Below, piece after piece: positions 1 to 12,500 of a DNA stretch of 64,000 nt. Every line of letters starts with the position of its first letter. Within the stretch, counting starts at the first letter, position 1. The notes under the pieces were generated by a model that saw only the letters and a list, made by a program, of their open reading frames with translations, made no database searches and was not told where the DNA came from. The position numbers were made by a program, and so were the translations under genes. Where the stretch lies: positions 2,547,001-2,611,000 of the forward strand of contig NC_069100.1 in the NCBI RefSeq assembly GCF_947172395.1. The letters are read 5' to 3'. This stretch comes from Bicyclus anynana (lineage: Eukaryota > Arthropoda > Insecta > Lepidoptera > Nymphalidae).

Positions 1-166
1 GTAAAGTTATGCATATTCATAAATAAGTATACTTGTATAAAAAATACTATTTCATGAGAATTGGCCATATGTTTTGAGAATATGACCTAGTTCTATAAAA
101 ATCAATAACAATTTATTGAACAATACAACAATCTTCATCAGTTTCTTAATGTTCGTATATTTGCAG

Positions 167-3100
167 TTTAACTATGCGTTATCAATGGAACATTACGAAA
201 TTAAGCATTACTGCTGGATGTCAATAGAAAAAGGGATGGTTATGGGTTTCATGGTACCGGTCACAATCTTGATTGTAATAAATACTGGAGTTATTATCGT
301 GGGGTTGAAAAGCGTGAACCAAAAGCATACGGAGATGATGACGGCTAAAATACAAGAACTGGTAGATCATCATTTTGCTAACTGGCCAAAGAATGTAAGT
401 GTCGAAGAAAATGCAGTTGGTAGTTTGGAGAACATGGAAAATATGTATACTCCGGCTACTAGCCGCAAAAACACGGACAGCTCTGATACTTTGGAAAAGG
501 AATACAATTATAATGAGGATGATTGCAACTACGTGAATATTGGATCGTCCAACAATGATATTAATGAAGGTGGAAGAGAGGTAATTATTAGTAGGAATTG
601 AGATTTTAACAGTGTTCTAAAATAAATTTAAGTAATTCTTTAATTTAACTCAAGTAGTGATTTTATTGATTTGATAGATTCAGTTGAATGAATAATTAAG
701 ACGTACAGTACTTAAAATATGTCATGCCATGTACAAGTCTCTCATAAAATCTATATATACTTATAATAAATACTTATAATAAATCTGTAGAGAGGCCAAT
801 TCTGTACATGAAATATTGTATTTCCAAAAAAACTATCAGGGGCTGATTAGTGATCGATACTGATGTCAAAAATGCAATCAGTAAAATTTTTGTCTATCTG
901 TCTGTATGTTCGTTATAGAAACAAAAACTACTCGACGGATTTTAACGAAACTTGGCACAATGGGGATGATGACTAGGTTTGAATATATTGATTTTTATGA
1001 TACATTCGGGTAAATAAGGTCAATGTTAACTAATTTACACATAAAAAGCAAAGATTGCCTGAATATTTGCAAAATAAATAAGATTATAAAATTTCAAAAT
1101 CTAATAATTTTTTCTTATCGTAATTAGATGAAAATTCATACAGTTTTAGCTTCCTTACATTAAATGTGACATTTTTCAATAATTGAACTATAAACATAAA
1201 CGCACAAATAACAAAGATATTAATAATTTTGTTTGAACGCCCATACAAACCTAACGATCAGCGAGCCAACGACGTCACTAAATCGTGTCATTTTGTATGG
1301 AGCGTTTTTCAGGGATCCGCGGCAACGCCGCAAATCTGACCCTTTAAATCCCTGTAGCTCCGAAAGTAATAATCGCAGATACCCTGTTACTTTTACAAAA
1401 TTGCTTTGCTATCAGTATACTCTTAATTTATATACAATTTAAAAAACTGTCATCATCCCTATTATACTTCATACTCCTGGAGAGGTTATAGTATACTTTT
1501 TATCACGCTACGATCAATAGGAGCAGAGCAGTGAAGAGAAATGTTGAGAAAACGGGAGAAGTTAATCCATTTTTTAAGCTTTCGTCGCATGTGCAGCCCT
1601 AATGGAGCTTTTTAGGAAAAGCTCCATTAGGGCTGCACATGCGACGAAATGCACATGCATTTCGGATATGACCGAAATGTTTTCCTTAAAATAAAAATAT
1701 AAATAAAAATGCATCCATATATCCCTTGGTTACGCCATCACGCGTGAACGGCTGGACTGATTTCACTAGTTGTTTATGTTTGTTGTTAAAATTGAAGGGG
1801 TAGGGGCACAGTAGGGGTAGTTGAAAGTTTACATCGAGATTCACGCGGACGAAGTCGCGGGCGTCCGCTAGTGAGAAAAAATATGAGATATTTCTATCTC
1901 GATATAAATGTAGGCGATTTTGATGAACTAACCTATGTATGCACTATTTTTGTACAGTGAATGTATAAATAAATAATACTGCCAAATAGTATAATTCTAC
2001 AAATTTGGTAGCTTTTTTATTATGATTGTTGTTTTTTTTATTCCATTTCATTAAACTTCAGGCCAATATGGACAAAGGACTGCTAAACATGCTTTATATG
2101 GACAACCTTTCATCTAAATGGAGCTGGAATACAGAAGGCAACGATCTAAAGACATACCTTAATTTATGCCTTATTTTGGAGCCATTTTTCGCAATTAACT
2201 GGATGATGGGAGTTGTTGCAATTGAAAACGCTTCTCATTGGTCAACTCCAACTATATATCTCATTCTGGTTCTGTCTATGGTGAGTTTATTAAAATTCTT
2301 AGATTTTACTGTTTAGACACAGATTATGAATAAAAGGCAGATGGAGCGCACGGAACACGACGGTGTCGTAGCCGCTCCAAAAACAAAAATCAAAAGCAAA
2401 TACATTCTTGAGTCAGTACTACACGAAGCGTCGCATCAGTAACTTTCAATATTATTTAGGTAAAATGGTAAAAAATATTATGTTATTTTTTTTTAGAAAA
2501 TTTGAAATATGTTTATAAATATGACCAATATTCCTATTCTCCTCCAACTAGTCGGGAATACTGTATTAGGAGTGGGTACGACAACAGACCAACGAGACGG
2601 GGATCGAACTAGCACCTCTCGGTAATGAGTTCCACCGCTCTTACCGTTGAACTATTGAGATTATCTACAATATTTTGAAGTCGGCTATATATATATAAAA
2701 TTACCGTTGGGTTAATGTAGTTTTTAAAGAATTAATGTGAATGTAACTTAAAAACAGACGAGTTTTAAAAAAAATCAACTCAAATCAATAGTACTTTGAA
2801 GTTAACGATCATAATATCTATATATTAACCTTACTGTTTTTTTTAACAAACTATGGCATCGAATCGAAAGTAAATTGCTTAACTTAGCGGTACGTCTTTC
2901 ACGGTATTAACAAGCTACGCCCGGAGTCCAAGTATAAAAAGTATATAAGTAAGTATAATACCCTAAATTAACCCAAGCTAGGAAACAAAGGCAACAAAGG
3001 AACTACGCTAGGTCAACAATATATCTTATGTTTGCAGCACATTTATTTCGCGGCCACAATTTCAACTACATTGCCTATCGTCCGTGACAAGACACCACCG

Positions 3101-3576
3101 GTACCTTGCTGTGAAGAAATCGTTGTAGAACCAACCCTCACACGATCTAGGTATGCTATATTTCTAGACACACAGTTTTTCTTCGAAGGATTTAATTTTT
3201 TTTTCCCAAGTTAAGTTTTATTAAAACAAGCTCAAGGTTATACTTTTATACACAACTAGCAGAGCCCGTTCCCGTGGAAATACAGGGTTAAATGAAATAT
3301 AGCCCACATTATTCGCTAATAATGTAACTTTCTATTATTGTATTAATTTTTATAGATTATAAAAATTAATACACTAATAGATATAGATACAAGATATAGA
3401 TTAAGAAGATAGCTATTATATACCTATTTGTAGATTCATTCAGTATATATTTTTGTATGTTCTTAACTTATTTTTTTTATAGGACAACAGACAGCATCCC
3501 ACTTCTGGACCCTGGAATACAGCAGGCCATCGTAACTCCAGCACCGGCTGACACCATAAGTACAATCAGTATTTAA
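167..3576 (+). CDS. Adhesion/secretin-type (class B) GPCR, C-terminal part, 4 exons, 5'-incomplete
   Basis: Exons 167-580, 2062-2280, 3038-3150 and 3483-3576 join in phase (0/0, 0/0, then AG|G making Arg) and end at TAA 3574-3576, giving the last 279 residues. Each inner boundary has a good AG acceptor (ttgcag, cttcag, tttgcag, tttatag) and a GT donor (gtaatt, gtgagt, gtatgc). Residues 1-47 read as the second extracellular loop with the family's Cys-Trp (HYCWMSIEKG), then TM5 (about 24-47, with Phe-Met-Val-Pro-Val and a central Asn). An unusually long polar loop rich in Asn, Asp, Glu and Ser (about 48-165) replaces the normally short third intracellular loop. TM6 is about 170-190 (EPFFAINWMMG) and TM7 about 200-220, built across the exon 2/3 junction. 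A tail of about 60 residues follows. The CW motif and TM5/6 pattern resemble adhesion GPCRs such as BAI-type receptors, but I cannot name the subfamily. The GPS and TM1-4 would lie upstream of base 1. TM7 lacks the usual family motif, so a small exon could be missed or divergent. Confidence 0.7.
783..1570 (-). repeat. Dispersed repeat of unknown class, interrupted by a MITE
   Basis: The two outer parts (about 783-961 and 1460-1570) match, in reverse, the uninterrupted sequence at about 54140-54415. Shared landmarks are the 'cgaaacttggcacaa' stretch, the 'cagacagacag'-like stretch, and a 'gagcagagcagtgaa' stretch. The copy lies in the intron between GPCR exons 1 and 2. I do not recognise the family. 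Confidence 0.6.
962..1459 (-). mobile_element. MITE with GGGATGATGAC terminal inverted repeats, copy 1
   Basis: The element starts with GGGGATGATGAC at 962 and ends with GTCATCATCCC at 1459, an inverted pair. Its interior matches 19065-19245, 51452-53757 (split) and 57594-58085. It has no coding capacity, so it is presumably non-autonomous. It is nested in a second repeat whose empty form is at about 54246. Confidence 0.7.
1580..1649. repeat. Perfect palindrome, 33-bp arms, 4-nt loop
   Basis: Bases 1580-1612 are the exact reverse complement of 1617-1649, with the loop TAGG between. It sits in a GPCR intron between the composite repeat and a Helitron copy. Confidence 0.9.
1710..1871 (+). mobile_element. 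Non-autonomous Helitron fragment (3' end)
   Basis: The stretch ends with the family terminus gggcgtccgCTAG followed by T (1868-1872), as seen in many copies here. The 5' TC end is not clear, so the copy is truncated or diverged. Confidence 0.6.
2325..2455 (+). repeat. Unclassified repeat, paired with an inverted copy at 48236-48400
   Basis: Both copies hold an ordered set of similar words, including 'gacacagatta', 'gagcgcacggaacacgac' and 'cgaagcgtcgcatcagta', in opposite orientation. The class is unknown; a MITE is likely. Confidence 0.55.
2531..2660 (-). mobile_element. tRNA-like SINE fragment
   Basis: On the minus strand this has a box-B-like 'ggttcgatcccc' variant and a tRNA-like head. 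It lies in the GPCR intron before exon 3. The family was not established. Confidence 0.35.
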
Positions 3577-3714
3577 AGCGAGAAAAGCTCCCAATTGGGA
3601 ATATCAGAGGATTTATTACACTGGCAACATTCAATGTTCAGTTACTAAACTCGAAAGCCTTTGGTGGCCATAGTTTTTTGGCGGTAATTCGAGTTTCAAG
3701 GAAATTTCGTGGTT

Positions 3715-3720
3715 AATAAA
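3715..3720 (+). terminator. Candidate poly(A) signal of the GPCR gene
   Basis: AATAAA lies about 140 bp after the stop codon of the receptor. Further AATAAA copies follow near 4010, so alternative 3' ends are possible. Confidence 0.45.
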
Positions 3721-5964
3721 ATATAATATAAGTTAAAGGATTATTCTATGCTAACGCGTGCATTGTAAACTGTAAATATAAAAAAATATTGGAGTTTTTC
3801 ATAAAATAATAACTGATATTCAAGTATTTTACGGTATTTCGACATGGCGTTTATGTTAAGGCGGTAGTTCGTTAAAAATTTCATACAATGGATATTAAGT
3901 ATATCACTACATTTCTTTCAGATACTTTCTGTAAATGTAAACGTATACATAGTAGACGATTAATATTGATGATGAAATTTTCCTTCACGTAAACAGTATT
4001 GTTTGTGTAATAAAAATATTTATAAAAACTAAATCTAAATAACTATGCATCAAATTCAATTGATTTTTTCTGTCAGTATCGTTTAAAGGCCGATCACTAA
4101 CCTCTAAAATAGAGGTCAGTGACAGACTAAAAATCGGTTATTTTTAATGCTGTGTGGCTGATACTTAGCACATTGAAAACGGATCTAACTTAAGGTCATA
4201 GCACACTTATCAACTCGGAAAGTTATCGGCACCGTATTTACTCAAGCGTAGGCGGTGAAGCCAGAGGTGATACATTTTGGATCCCTTTCCGAGATGTGTG
4301 AGATTGAACCTCTAACGTAAAAGAATTAAGTTGCTTGACAAGTACTTTTTAATAAGTTGCCCTTTAGAGCATTTAACAATGTTGTTGTTAATGTATAATA
4401 ACATTATAAACTTGATCAAAGTTTTCAATGATTTTATATAAGTACATACAATAAGAATAACTGTAGGTAACAACCTACATAAAACGTACGGAAAATCGAG
4501 ACACATTTGTCAAAGTTGGCCAAATATTGGAGTTACGGAATTTGTACATTTAAATGACGGAGTTAGATATTTAGAGAGATATTTCAATACAATCAGATTA
4601 ATCAGCCACTGTTTGAAAAAATTTAATTGTGACAGTATTGGAATTGTATAGGAATTTATTACATTTCTAAAAGTTACCTATCTTCAAGTTTTAATCAACA
4701 TTATTGTATTACTTACGGAGTTTTTGAAAAAAAAAACTTACCTAAATATAAAAATCATAAAATCTTGGATATAACTTATAATATAAAGTTTTAAACTTCT
4801 CTAATAAAGCTGTCTGCGGTCGCATGAACTGTTTCTGGAAATTAACTTAAACATCTAGTTATGATTGTTGTTCAAATGAAATTGAAAGTGAGTAAAATTT
4901 GAGTTTTTGAAGAAAATGTACTCATTACCTACCAATATTTTAATAACTTAACAATTTAGGAGTCAGTAGTTAAGTAATAAGTTGTATTTCTTAAATTGTA
5001 TTTTGTAGAAATGAATCATTTCGCTGCGCGCGTCCGTAGCCGAGGCGTTTCCTTCACGTGTCCTAGACGTAATAATGAGTTTCGACCTTTCGTGTCCTAT
5101 TCAAAAATATTTAAATTTAATATTTTTAATATTTTATTTATATTTAATAAAGAGTAGGTTTCCTTGTCATTGACAAATACTCACATATACCTACTGTGCT
5201 TAATACAAATATGTATCAACAATTTGTGTAGGTATATAATATTGTTTTGGGTGATAAATATGCTTCGACTAGTCTAAATAGTCAAAGTAAATATGTTTGT
5301 GTGTGTGAAGTGTGGATTGGCTTGAGGTTGAGTGCCAAAGATTTAATATCTGAATGACTGTGCAGTAAATTCAATCAAACACTTGTATATGATTACAATC
5401 ATGGACTTATATTTAACTAGACACCTACATGTTGACTCGGTAGTAATGTAAGGACAATTTTAAAGAAATAGCCAATAGGTACGTCAAATTGGCGCTTTGC
5501 ACTTCTTATTCTTAATCTATGAGGCGCGCTTGGATTGGATGGACGTCATATCGTATCGTATCTAGCTTAATAGAAGTCCGTGATTACAGTAACTATACTA
5601 AATCTATAGAGCAGGAGTACTGTTTACTAACAAACAAATTAGAAATGATGGTAGAAAATGCATGTCATTTCATAACTTTTTCATTTTTTTTGAGTGTGAA
5701 AATCAATAGTGCATGCAAGGGGAGATATTATGTCTTCAAATACAAAACTGGGATATCTCCTTTGTAGATCGGATCAAATATATAAAATACCTGGATACAC
5801 CACGATTAATTTTTAATGATCTGTGCTTAGAATTTTAAAATGGAAGAAATTAGTTCCCTTTTTCCCGCAACATGGCGTGGGTTTTCTGGTCGTTTTTCTG
5901 GTCAGACTATACAAAACAATGTTGTTTAGAACACTTAGGTATAGTCGGAAACAAAAGTGACGCC

Positions 5965-6105
5965 TCCGCCTCCACACCCCTTTCGGTTTCTACATCGTAC
6001 CGGAACGCTAAATCGCTTGGCGGTGCCAGTAGCGTGGCAACTAGCCACGGCCGAAGCCTCCCACCAGCCAGATCTGGACAATTAAGGAAACCTCAATCAG
6101 TCCGT
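5965..6105 (-). mobile_element. SINE-A (lepidopteran tRNA-derived SINE) fragment
   Basis: It shares the inner segment 'ggaacgctaaatcgcttgg...gccacggccgaagcctccca' with full copies such as 13397-13724. Head and tail are missing. Confidence 0.75.
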
Positions 6106-6577
6106 GCACACCACGGTGCCATCGATATACCTACCGCGATAACGTAAGGGACGGCGATATCACCCCGCGCGCGCCGCGTTTACTTTATGTATGACCTTCG
6201 CGTCGCTACCATCTCAGCTCATTTTGAAGACGTCATAAAGATTGCATCCGACTATACCGTACCGTTAATATGTCAATCTCTTTTTATTCAATGTATGTAT
6301 TTCTTTACCTAAAATATTTATATGTATAAAAATCTATTTTCATGAATTTTGTAATAAATGCCATCTAATCGAGTAGATTTGCTAAAAACGGCGTAAGTTC
6401 CTCTGAAGTTTGGTTGAGACCCTATTGATTCGTATTGTATAAGTACAAACTTTCCTAATACTATGAAGAGATTATGCATTGATAGATTTTTCATAAAAGT
6501 AACTTTTATTTGTAAAGGTTAGCGCACATCTACGCTGGCAACCGTTATATTTTTTTTTTCATGGTATACTCATAGCG

Positions 6578-6898
6578 CCACAAACTTATCTAAACCGGTG
6601 GCAGTCCTGAATTAGCCTATAAGCTATTTAAACAATTTCTTAGGGCATCCCGAGAGGGGCATCAGAGTCGACAGAGAAAAAAAACGAGCATACGAAAGTG
6701 AAAGCAATTTCAAAATCCGTATGTTTTTGAAAATTTTTGATCACTGATTTATAGAGGGCCCACAAAGAAAGATTGCTTAGGGTATCAAGTCACTTTAATC
6801 CGGCACTACCCGGTGGCCAACGATGGAATGAACGCCGCGTCGTCGGTCGCCATTAAAAAAAACAATCTCACCGGTGTGAGTGAGAGATAAGTTTGTGG
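6578..6898. mobile_element. Candidate 320-bp MITE
   Basis: CCACAAACTTATCT at 6578-6591 is the exact inverse of AGATAAGTTTGTGG at 6885-6898, and both arms run on into an 'accgg' word. No clear target duplication was seen and no second copy was found in the window. Confidence 0.45.
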
Positions 6899-7870
6899 TA
6901 CGTACTGTTACTTCGTACCTAATGTTGCCAGGATTTGAAATACACATATATTATTTTTTTTTATTTTTACATTAATTTAGAATGTTTTACTTCTAATGAA
7001 AGCGGTTTATAATGTATTAAATATACATTTAGGTAGATACAGTTTATCTACCTGTTTATTTGTAGAATTTTTCTAGAATGTGCGCTACACTTTACAATTA
7101 ATAATTAATAAAAAATATTATCAAATAATATTTTAAATTATTGTTGTTAAAAAAATATAGTAGTCACAGTAAATATGTGATAGTTATGATAGTTCGCTGT
7201 GATAGCATTGAAGTTGCCACAGAGTTTTATTAAATGTTTTCATTACTTCAATTGTGATTTTTATTCCTTCTCCTGCGACAATACCTATCTTGTTAGTGTT
7301 CGTCGAGCTTTACCCTATTTTTAATTACAAAGCTTTGTGACCCACCATGCTGCTCCGATGCGGGTTGGTGGGTATAGCAATATTGTTTAACTCTACAGGA
7401 TGCTGGGGAGTATTTCCAATAACTACAAGGTGTTGACAAGTACACTTATAGGAGTTTAACTGCATAATAAATTTTCTTATAACAAAAAAAAAACTTTTTA
7501 TGTTTTCATACAAAGTAATTCAAATTAAATATTTTTTATGCCGATTCGCATGAGAGTTTTTTTAACGGACGTTAAAAAAGCGTTAAAATTCCAACACCTA
7601 AAATTTAAAAACGCCACACTGCTCGAAGATAAGAGTCGCGTTTTAAAAACATTGTCGTGTGAACATATACTTGGGAATGCATTTGTTGTATTTGAACGCT
7701 TTTTATCATTCGTTAAAAAAACTCTCGTGCGAATGAGGGCTTAGTAATGAAATGGACAGGAAAGAGAAAATACGTTTGTCTTGACATCAGCGTTCGCTAT
7801 TTTTAAGAAGACAAAAAGGAGGAAGTTCTCAAGTTGATCGGTATGTTTTTTTTAAACAAACTAATATCTT

Positions 7871-8166
7871 AGGACCGTAATAGCTCAGTGCATACGACCT
7901 CTGCCTTCGATTCCGGAGGGTGTGGGTTCGAATCCGGTCCGGGGCATGCACTACCAACTTTTCAGTTGTGTGCATTTTAAGAAATTTAATATCACGTGTC
8001 TCAAATGGTGAAGGAGAACATCGTGAGGAAATCTGCATACCAGAGAATTTTCTTAATTCTCTGCAAATCCGCATTGGGCCAGCGTGGTGGACTACTCGAC
8101 TAAACACTCTCATTATGAGAGGAGACTAGAGCTCAGGTGTGAGCCGAATACGGGTCGATAATGAAA
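7871..8166 (+). mobile_element. SINE-B, near full length
   Basis: The tRNA-like head has box A 'tagctcagtgcat' and box B 'gggttcgaatccgg'. It is followed by a body with 'ggtgaaggagaacatcgtga' and 'gggccagcgtggtggact', and it ends near 'cgataatga'. Other copies are at 11073, 15425, 35670, 41817, 54806 and 59359. Confidence 0.8.
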
Positions 8167-9507
8167 TTTGATAATAAAACCACCAATGTTCACTTATATC
8201 GAGTGTATTTCTGAATAAATCGGTTACAAAATACTTATCAACCGGCCACGTGGCCGCTTTTACAAGCTATCTGCGTTAGCACGACGAATACCAAACGAAG
8301 ATGTAGCGATTTTGATGACGTATCTCCACATTTACAATCTAAAATGTATAAAAAAAGCCGAATTTTCGTATTGCGGTAGAAAAGAAACACCAAGCACACA
8401 CTTGAGTGTACTTTTTATCGTGTGTATTAATTTAGTTTGAGCTTACCTTAACTCTTTAGTTATTTTATAGGAAAAATATATATAATAATTAGTTATAATT
8501 TAAATTATTACATAAACATCCCTTATGCTACACCGTGCAGTCTAGTTTAATATAGTTAATTCACTATATATGTACACCTGCGGTTAACCGTACGTTTGTA
8601 TCAAGCTAAGGTCTGAAAGTACAAAAGAACTTATTACTTATTTCACTGAGAGCGCACAACTCCTTTCGATTACAAAAAAAAAACCGTTACATAACTATAG
8701 TCGCGCAAAATTATAAACTCCTGGTTTATTTAATTTCAAACTACCCCCACAATTTATAATTAAACAATACTGTTCAATAGAGTTAAAAATCAATTTATAA
8801 TAATTATTAAATGTTATTTTTATCCTATTAAAATTAATAAATTAAATAATTACAATTTAAATACTTTCACAGACTTAGCTATTACAACGCTAAGTCGCAT
8901 TTAGTTTTGCGGGACTATAGTTAAACCACAGTTAAGAGATCATACAGTTCAGAGATATAATTCAGCAGACCAACAGAGCTTTGGGGGCTTGAAAAACCAT
9001 AGACAACCAACCATACCGAAAGTCATAGCCATAAGTTAATAAATAAGATACATAGTGGCTATATGATTAGACAAAGTAGCAGGCTTTCAAAATTGAATGA
9101 GCAATTTTTATGCTCAAAAATAACCAACAGTGTATGAACATTTTCAAGACAAGGCTTTTGTTGTTTCATCATCACAGTACAACATAAAATAAGGTTCTTG
9201 TTGCCAAAGCTGAAGCTAAAACCTGTTTGATCAGATTGTTAAACTCAGCAATTTTTTTATAGTATTTATCAAAATTGAGTATTACATCCAAGTCTTTTAA
9301 TAAACAGACACAGTCAAGTTTTAAAAGCCTATACGCGTTATTTGTTAAACTCTACATTTTACGGTATAACAGCCAAGGCGACCATCACATTGTCAAATTC
9401 CCGCACTGGCCCCGTTGGTCTGGTAAGTGTTCCCCCACTGTGCGCTCGCTAAACTGCGGTGGAACGTAGCACGTCGGTGCGTTTGGCGTACGATGCGGTA
9501 AATGCGT

Positions 9508-12500
9508 TTACTGGCGGTCGGTGGCGCGCAGTTTCTCCTCGACGGCCTCCTGCGAGGCCTCCGAGAGGTCGGTCGCCTGGATGTACTTCTGTACGCCTAC
9601 CAGCGACTTCTTCAGCGCGTCGAATGAGCTGAGGAAAACAAATACAACACTGTCAATATTTATCGTTTGTGATTTCACTTGCAAAGGTTTTTTTTTTAAT
9701 AAAATCGGAATAAAAAGTTAATGTTTTATTTCCAATCATTGGACCTCTTATAATAAAGGCGGCACAATCATGTAGAAAATGTCACTTAAAAACTGGCCAA
9801 TTTTGCTTTGACAGTTTTAGAATTATTGGTAAAGAAAGGCCTTTAAATATAGTCCAATATTCTATAAAATCCCAAATTCAGAGCAAATTCAACCTCAAGG
9901 ATTGAGTTTAAGGTTCAATTTGCAAACTGCAAACTGGAATTGAGTGCCAAGTTGTGTGTGGCACTCATTGAGTGTGAACGTTTTTTTTTTACGGACGCTT
10001 ATTGTGCATCCACTTTTTAATAGGAGATTGATGCAATATATACATATTTTTTAGTAATAACTGGTGAACCATGCAAATGGCTCAACCGATGGAAAGTGAA
10101 AAACAAGTAATATTTTCAAGTTTTTTCAAGTCAGTCTGGAAGATAACTTGGAAGGAAAACCTAGTAGAAAGTATGGTCACAAATAAATATTGTTTTTAAT
10201 TTTCTACAAGTTAACCCTTGACTACAATCTCACGTGATGGTAAGTGATGATGCAAAATGCAAAGTGATTTAGTGTTAGTTAGCCCGCTTCCATCTTAGAG
10301 ATGGAAGCGGGCTAACTAACACTAAATCACTTTGCGGTGGGGTGGAAACTACCCACGGCCGAAGCCTCCCACAAGCCAGACCTAGACCACTTTAGAAAAC
10401 CTCAATCAGCCCAGCCAGGGATCAAACCAACAAAGGGTTTGTTGGCCCAAGGTCCAATGGCGTTCCTACTAGACGTGTCTACGATGTATACTTTAGTATA
10501 ATATGATAGTTATTATCTCACCTAGAGTACAACATCTTCTTCTTAACCTTGGCGGTGTCTGGGCACCACGACATGAGGAAGAGCTTCTGTTTCTTGCTGG
10601 CCTCCGACGTGCCTTGACACTGGTGTGTGTATTCAAAATCAAACAGCCCATATCTGGAATAAATAATCATTTTCATGTAACTTTTATATACCAAACTGTG
10701 AAAACAGTGGACTGCTGACATCAATCTAGTTTTACAGGGATTTACTGGTTTAAGACGACTCAGGATCATGATGTTTGGAAGTCCATAAAAAAGGCCTATT
10801 GTCCTGCTTGATGATGGTGATGAAAACAGCAATTGGTTCAGAAGATTGACGACCGACTGGCGCAGTGGACGGATCCCTGCTCTCTGCATCTAAAGCAGTG
10901 GATTCCATTCTACATTTGGCAGTTCAGCAGTGAACATGAATTTTTGTCTGTCCAGTGAATCAAATGTGCTTATAAGAAGAAGAAGAAGAGCAGAAGCCCA
11001 CAACGAAATGAGCTAAGTATCTCTTGAAATTTATGGTCATCTATGCAAAGCATATAGGCGTTATTTGTATTACAAGAAATTAAATATCACATGTTTCAAA
11101 AAGTGAAGGTAAAACAGTCGTGAGGAAACCTGCATAACTGAGAATTTTCTTAATTCACTATGTGTGCGAAGTCTGTCAACCCACATTGGGCCAATGTGGT
11201 GGACTATTAGCCTAACCCACACATTCAGAGAGAAGACTCATGCTCAAAAGTGAGGCGAAAATGTTTTACTAATGATGATGACTTGATGATTTTTGTGTAT
11301 ATTCTTTATTAGGTCGTTTTCTAAGCCCCACCCACCCGCTTTTAAAATCATTAGAACCTATAAATATTTATAGTTTCTAACTATTATTATGATTAATAGA
11401 TAATATAACCCTTGAAATTTAATTGTGAGTATTGCTGAATGAATGTTATTCATATGAACAACTTTTGCTTAGTCAGCTAATATCTATACTAATATTATAA
11501 AGAGGAAAGATTTGATTGTATTCCAGCATTCTAAATGCATTATTAAATAACATATTCTTTGTTTGCATTCAATAGGTTCATTTCAAAAATTCTTTCACTG
11601 CTGGGAAGCTACACTACCCCCGAGTACTATAGGCTATATTTTATCCCCGCCTGCTAGTAACATAAGCCTATTACCTGCACTCGCCGGTGCCGCCCTTCTG
11701 CAGGTCCTCGAGGAACTGGTCGTATTCAGCGTTGCGCTCGCCGACGGTCTCGACGTCGATCTGCTTCTCGTCGCGGATGTAGAACACCACGTAGCGGTGC
11801 TTCTTGTCTTTCTTTATCTCCTCGTACGTGGTTTTGCACGCGTCCGACACTGTCACACCAGACGCCTGGAAAACGAACGGTACACGGTCAATATAGAAGC
11901 ATAGGCAATTTAAGACTTAAATTTTTTTTTCAAGATTATTATTTTCTTTATATGACTAATCACACTAAGATTATAAAGGCGAAAATTAGTGTGTGTGAAA
12001 GTGTGTAAGTATGTTTGATCCTCCTTTGCGCTGCAATCGATTTGGCTGAGAAATTTGGAATGGAAATAGATTTTACTCTAGATTAACACCGCAGGTTTTT
12101 TTTATGTCAGGAAAAATCACCGTACCCGTTGATTTGTGAATTTTCACGCGAGCAGTCGCGGGCGTCCGCTAGAGACTAATAATATCATAGAAATTGTATC
12201 AGGAGTGTAGAGTAGGTAGAAAAGTAGTCTCGAAAATAAGCTCTTTCACTGTTGAATCCGGCCCCTTAAGCTGGAACTTTCTAGACATTTATGTAGCTCT
12301 GAATATAACGAAAAACAGCTCAATAGCTAGCTGGCCCATTGAACTATTTAACATCTAGTCATAAAATAAAAACAAGTTCTATGTAATTACTTTTTATTTT
12401 TTATCATTGGAGATACGAGTAGCTACACATTTTTAGCAGCACTATTCTTTGGAAACCAAATTTCAATCAAAGGAAATCAAATGAACGAGATAATTCTGGA

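Larger units (their letters stand above)
3721..9507. other. Intergenic region between the GPCR and cofilin genes
   Basis: No protein gene could be supported here; the reading frames are short and not codon-like. It holds a SINE-A fragment (5965-6105), a MITE candidate (6578-6898) and a SINE-B copy (7871-8166). The 3' UTR of cofilin probably occupies its right end. A TTTATT at 8725-8730 (AATAAA on the minus strand) is one possible poly(A) signal for it, about 780 bp after the cofilin stop. Confidence 0.5.

Noticed and set aside
581..601. Stop TGA at 599-601 as the end of the GPCR
   Set aside because: A GT donor at 581 joins in phase to TM6 and TM7 exons. Stopping here would leave a receptor without TM6 and TM7.
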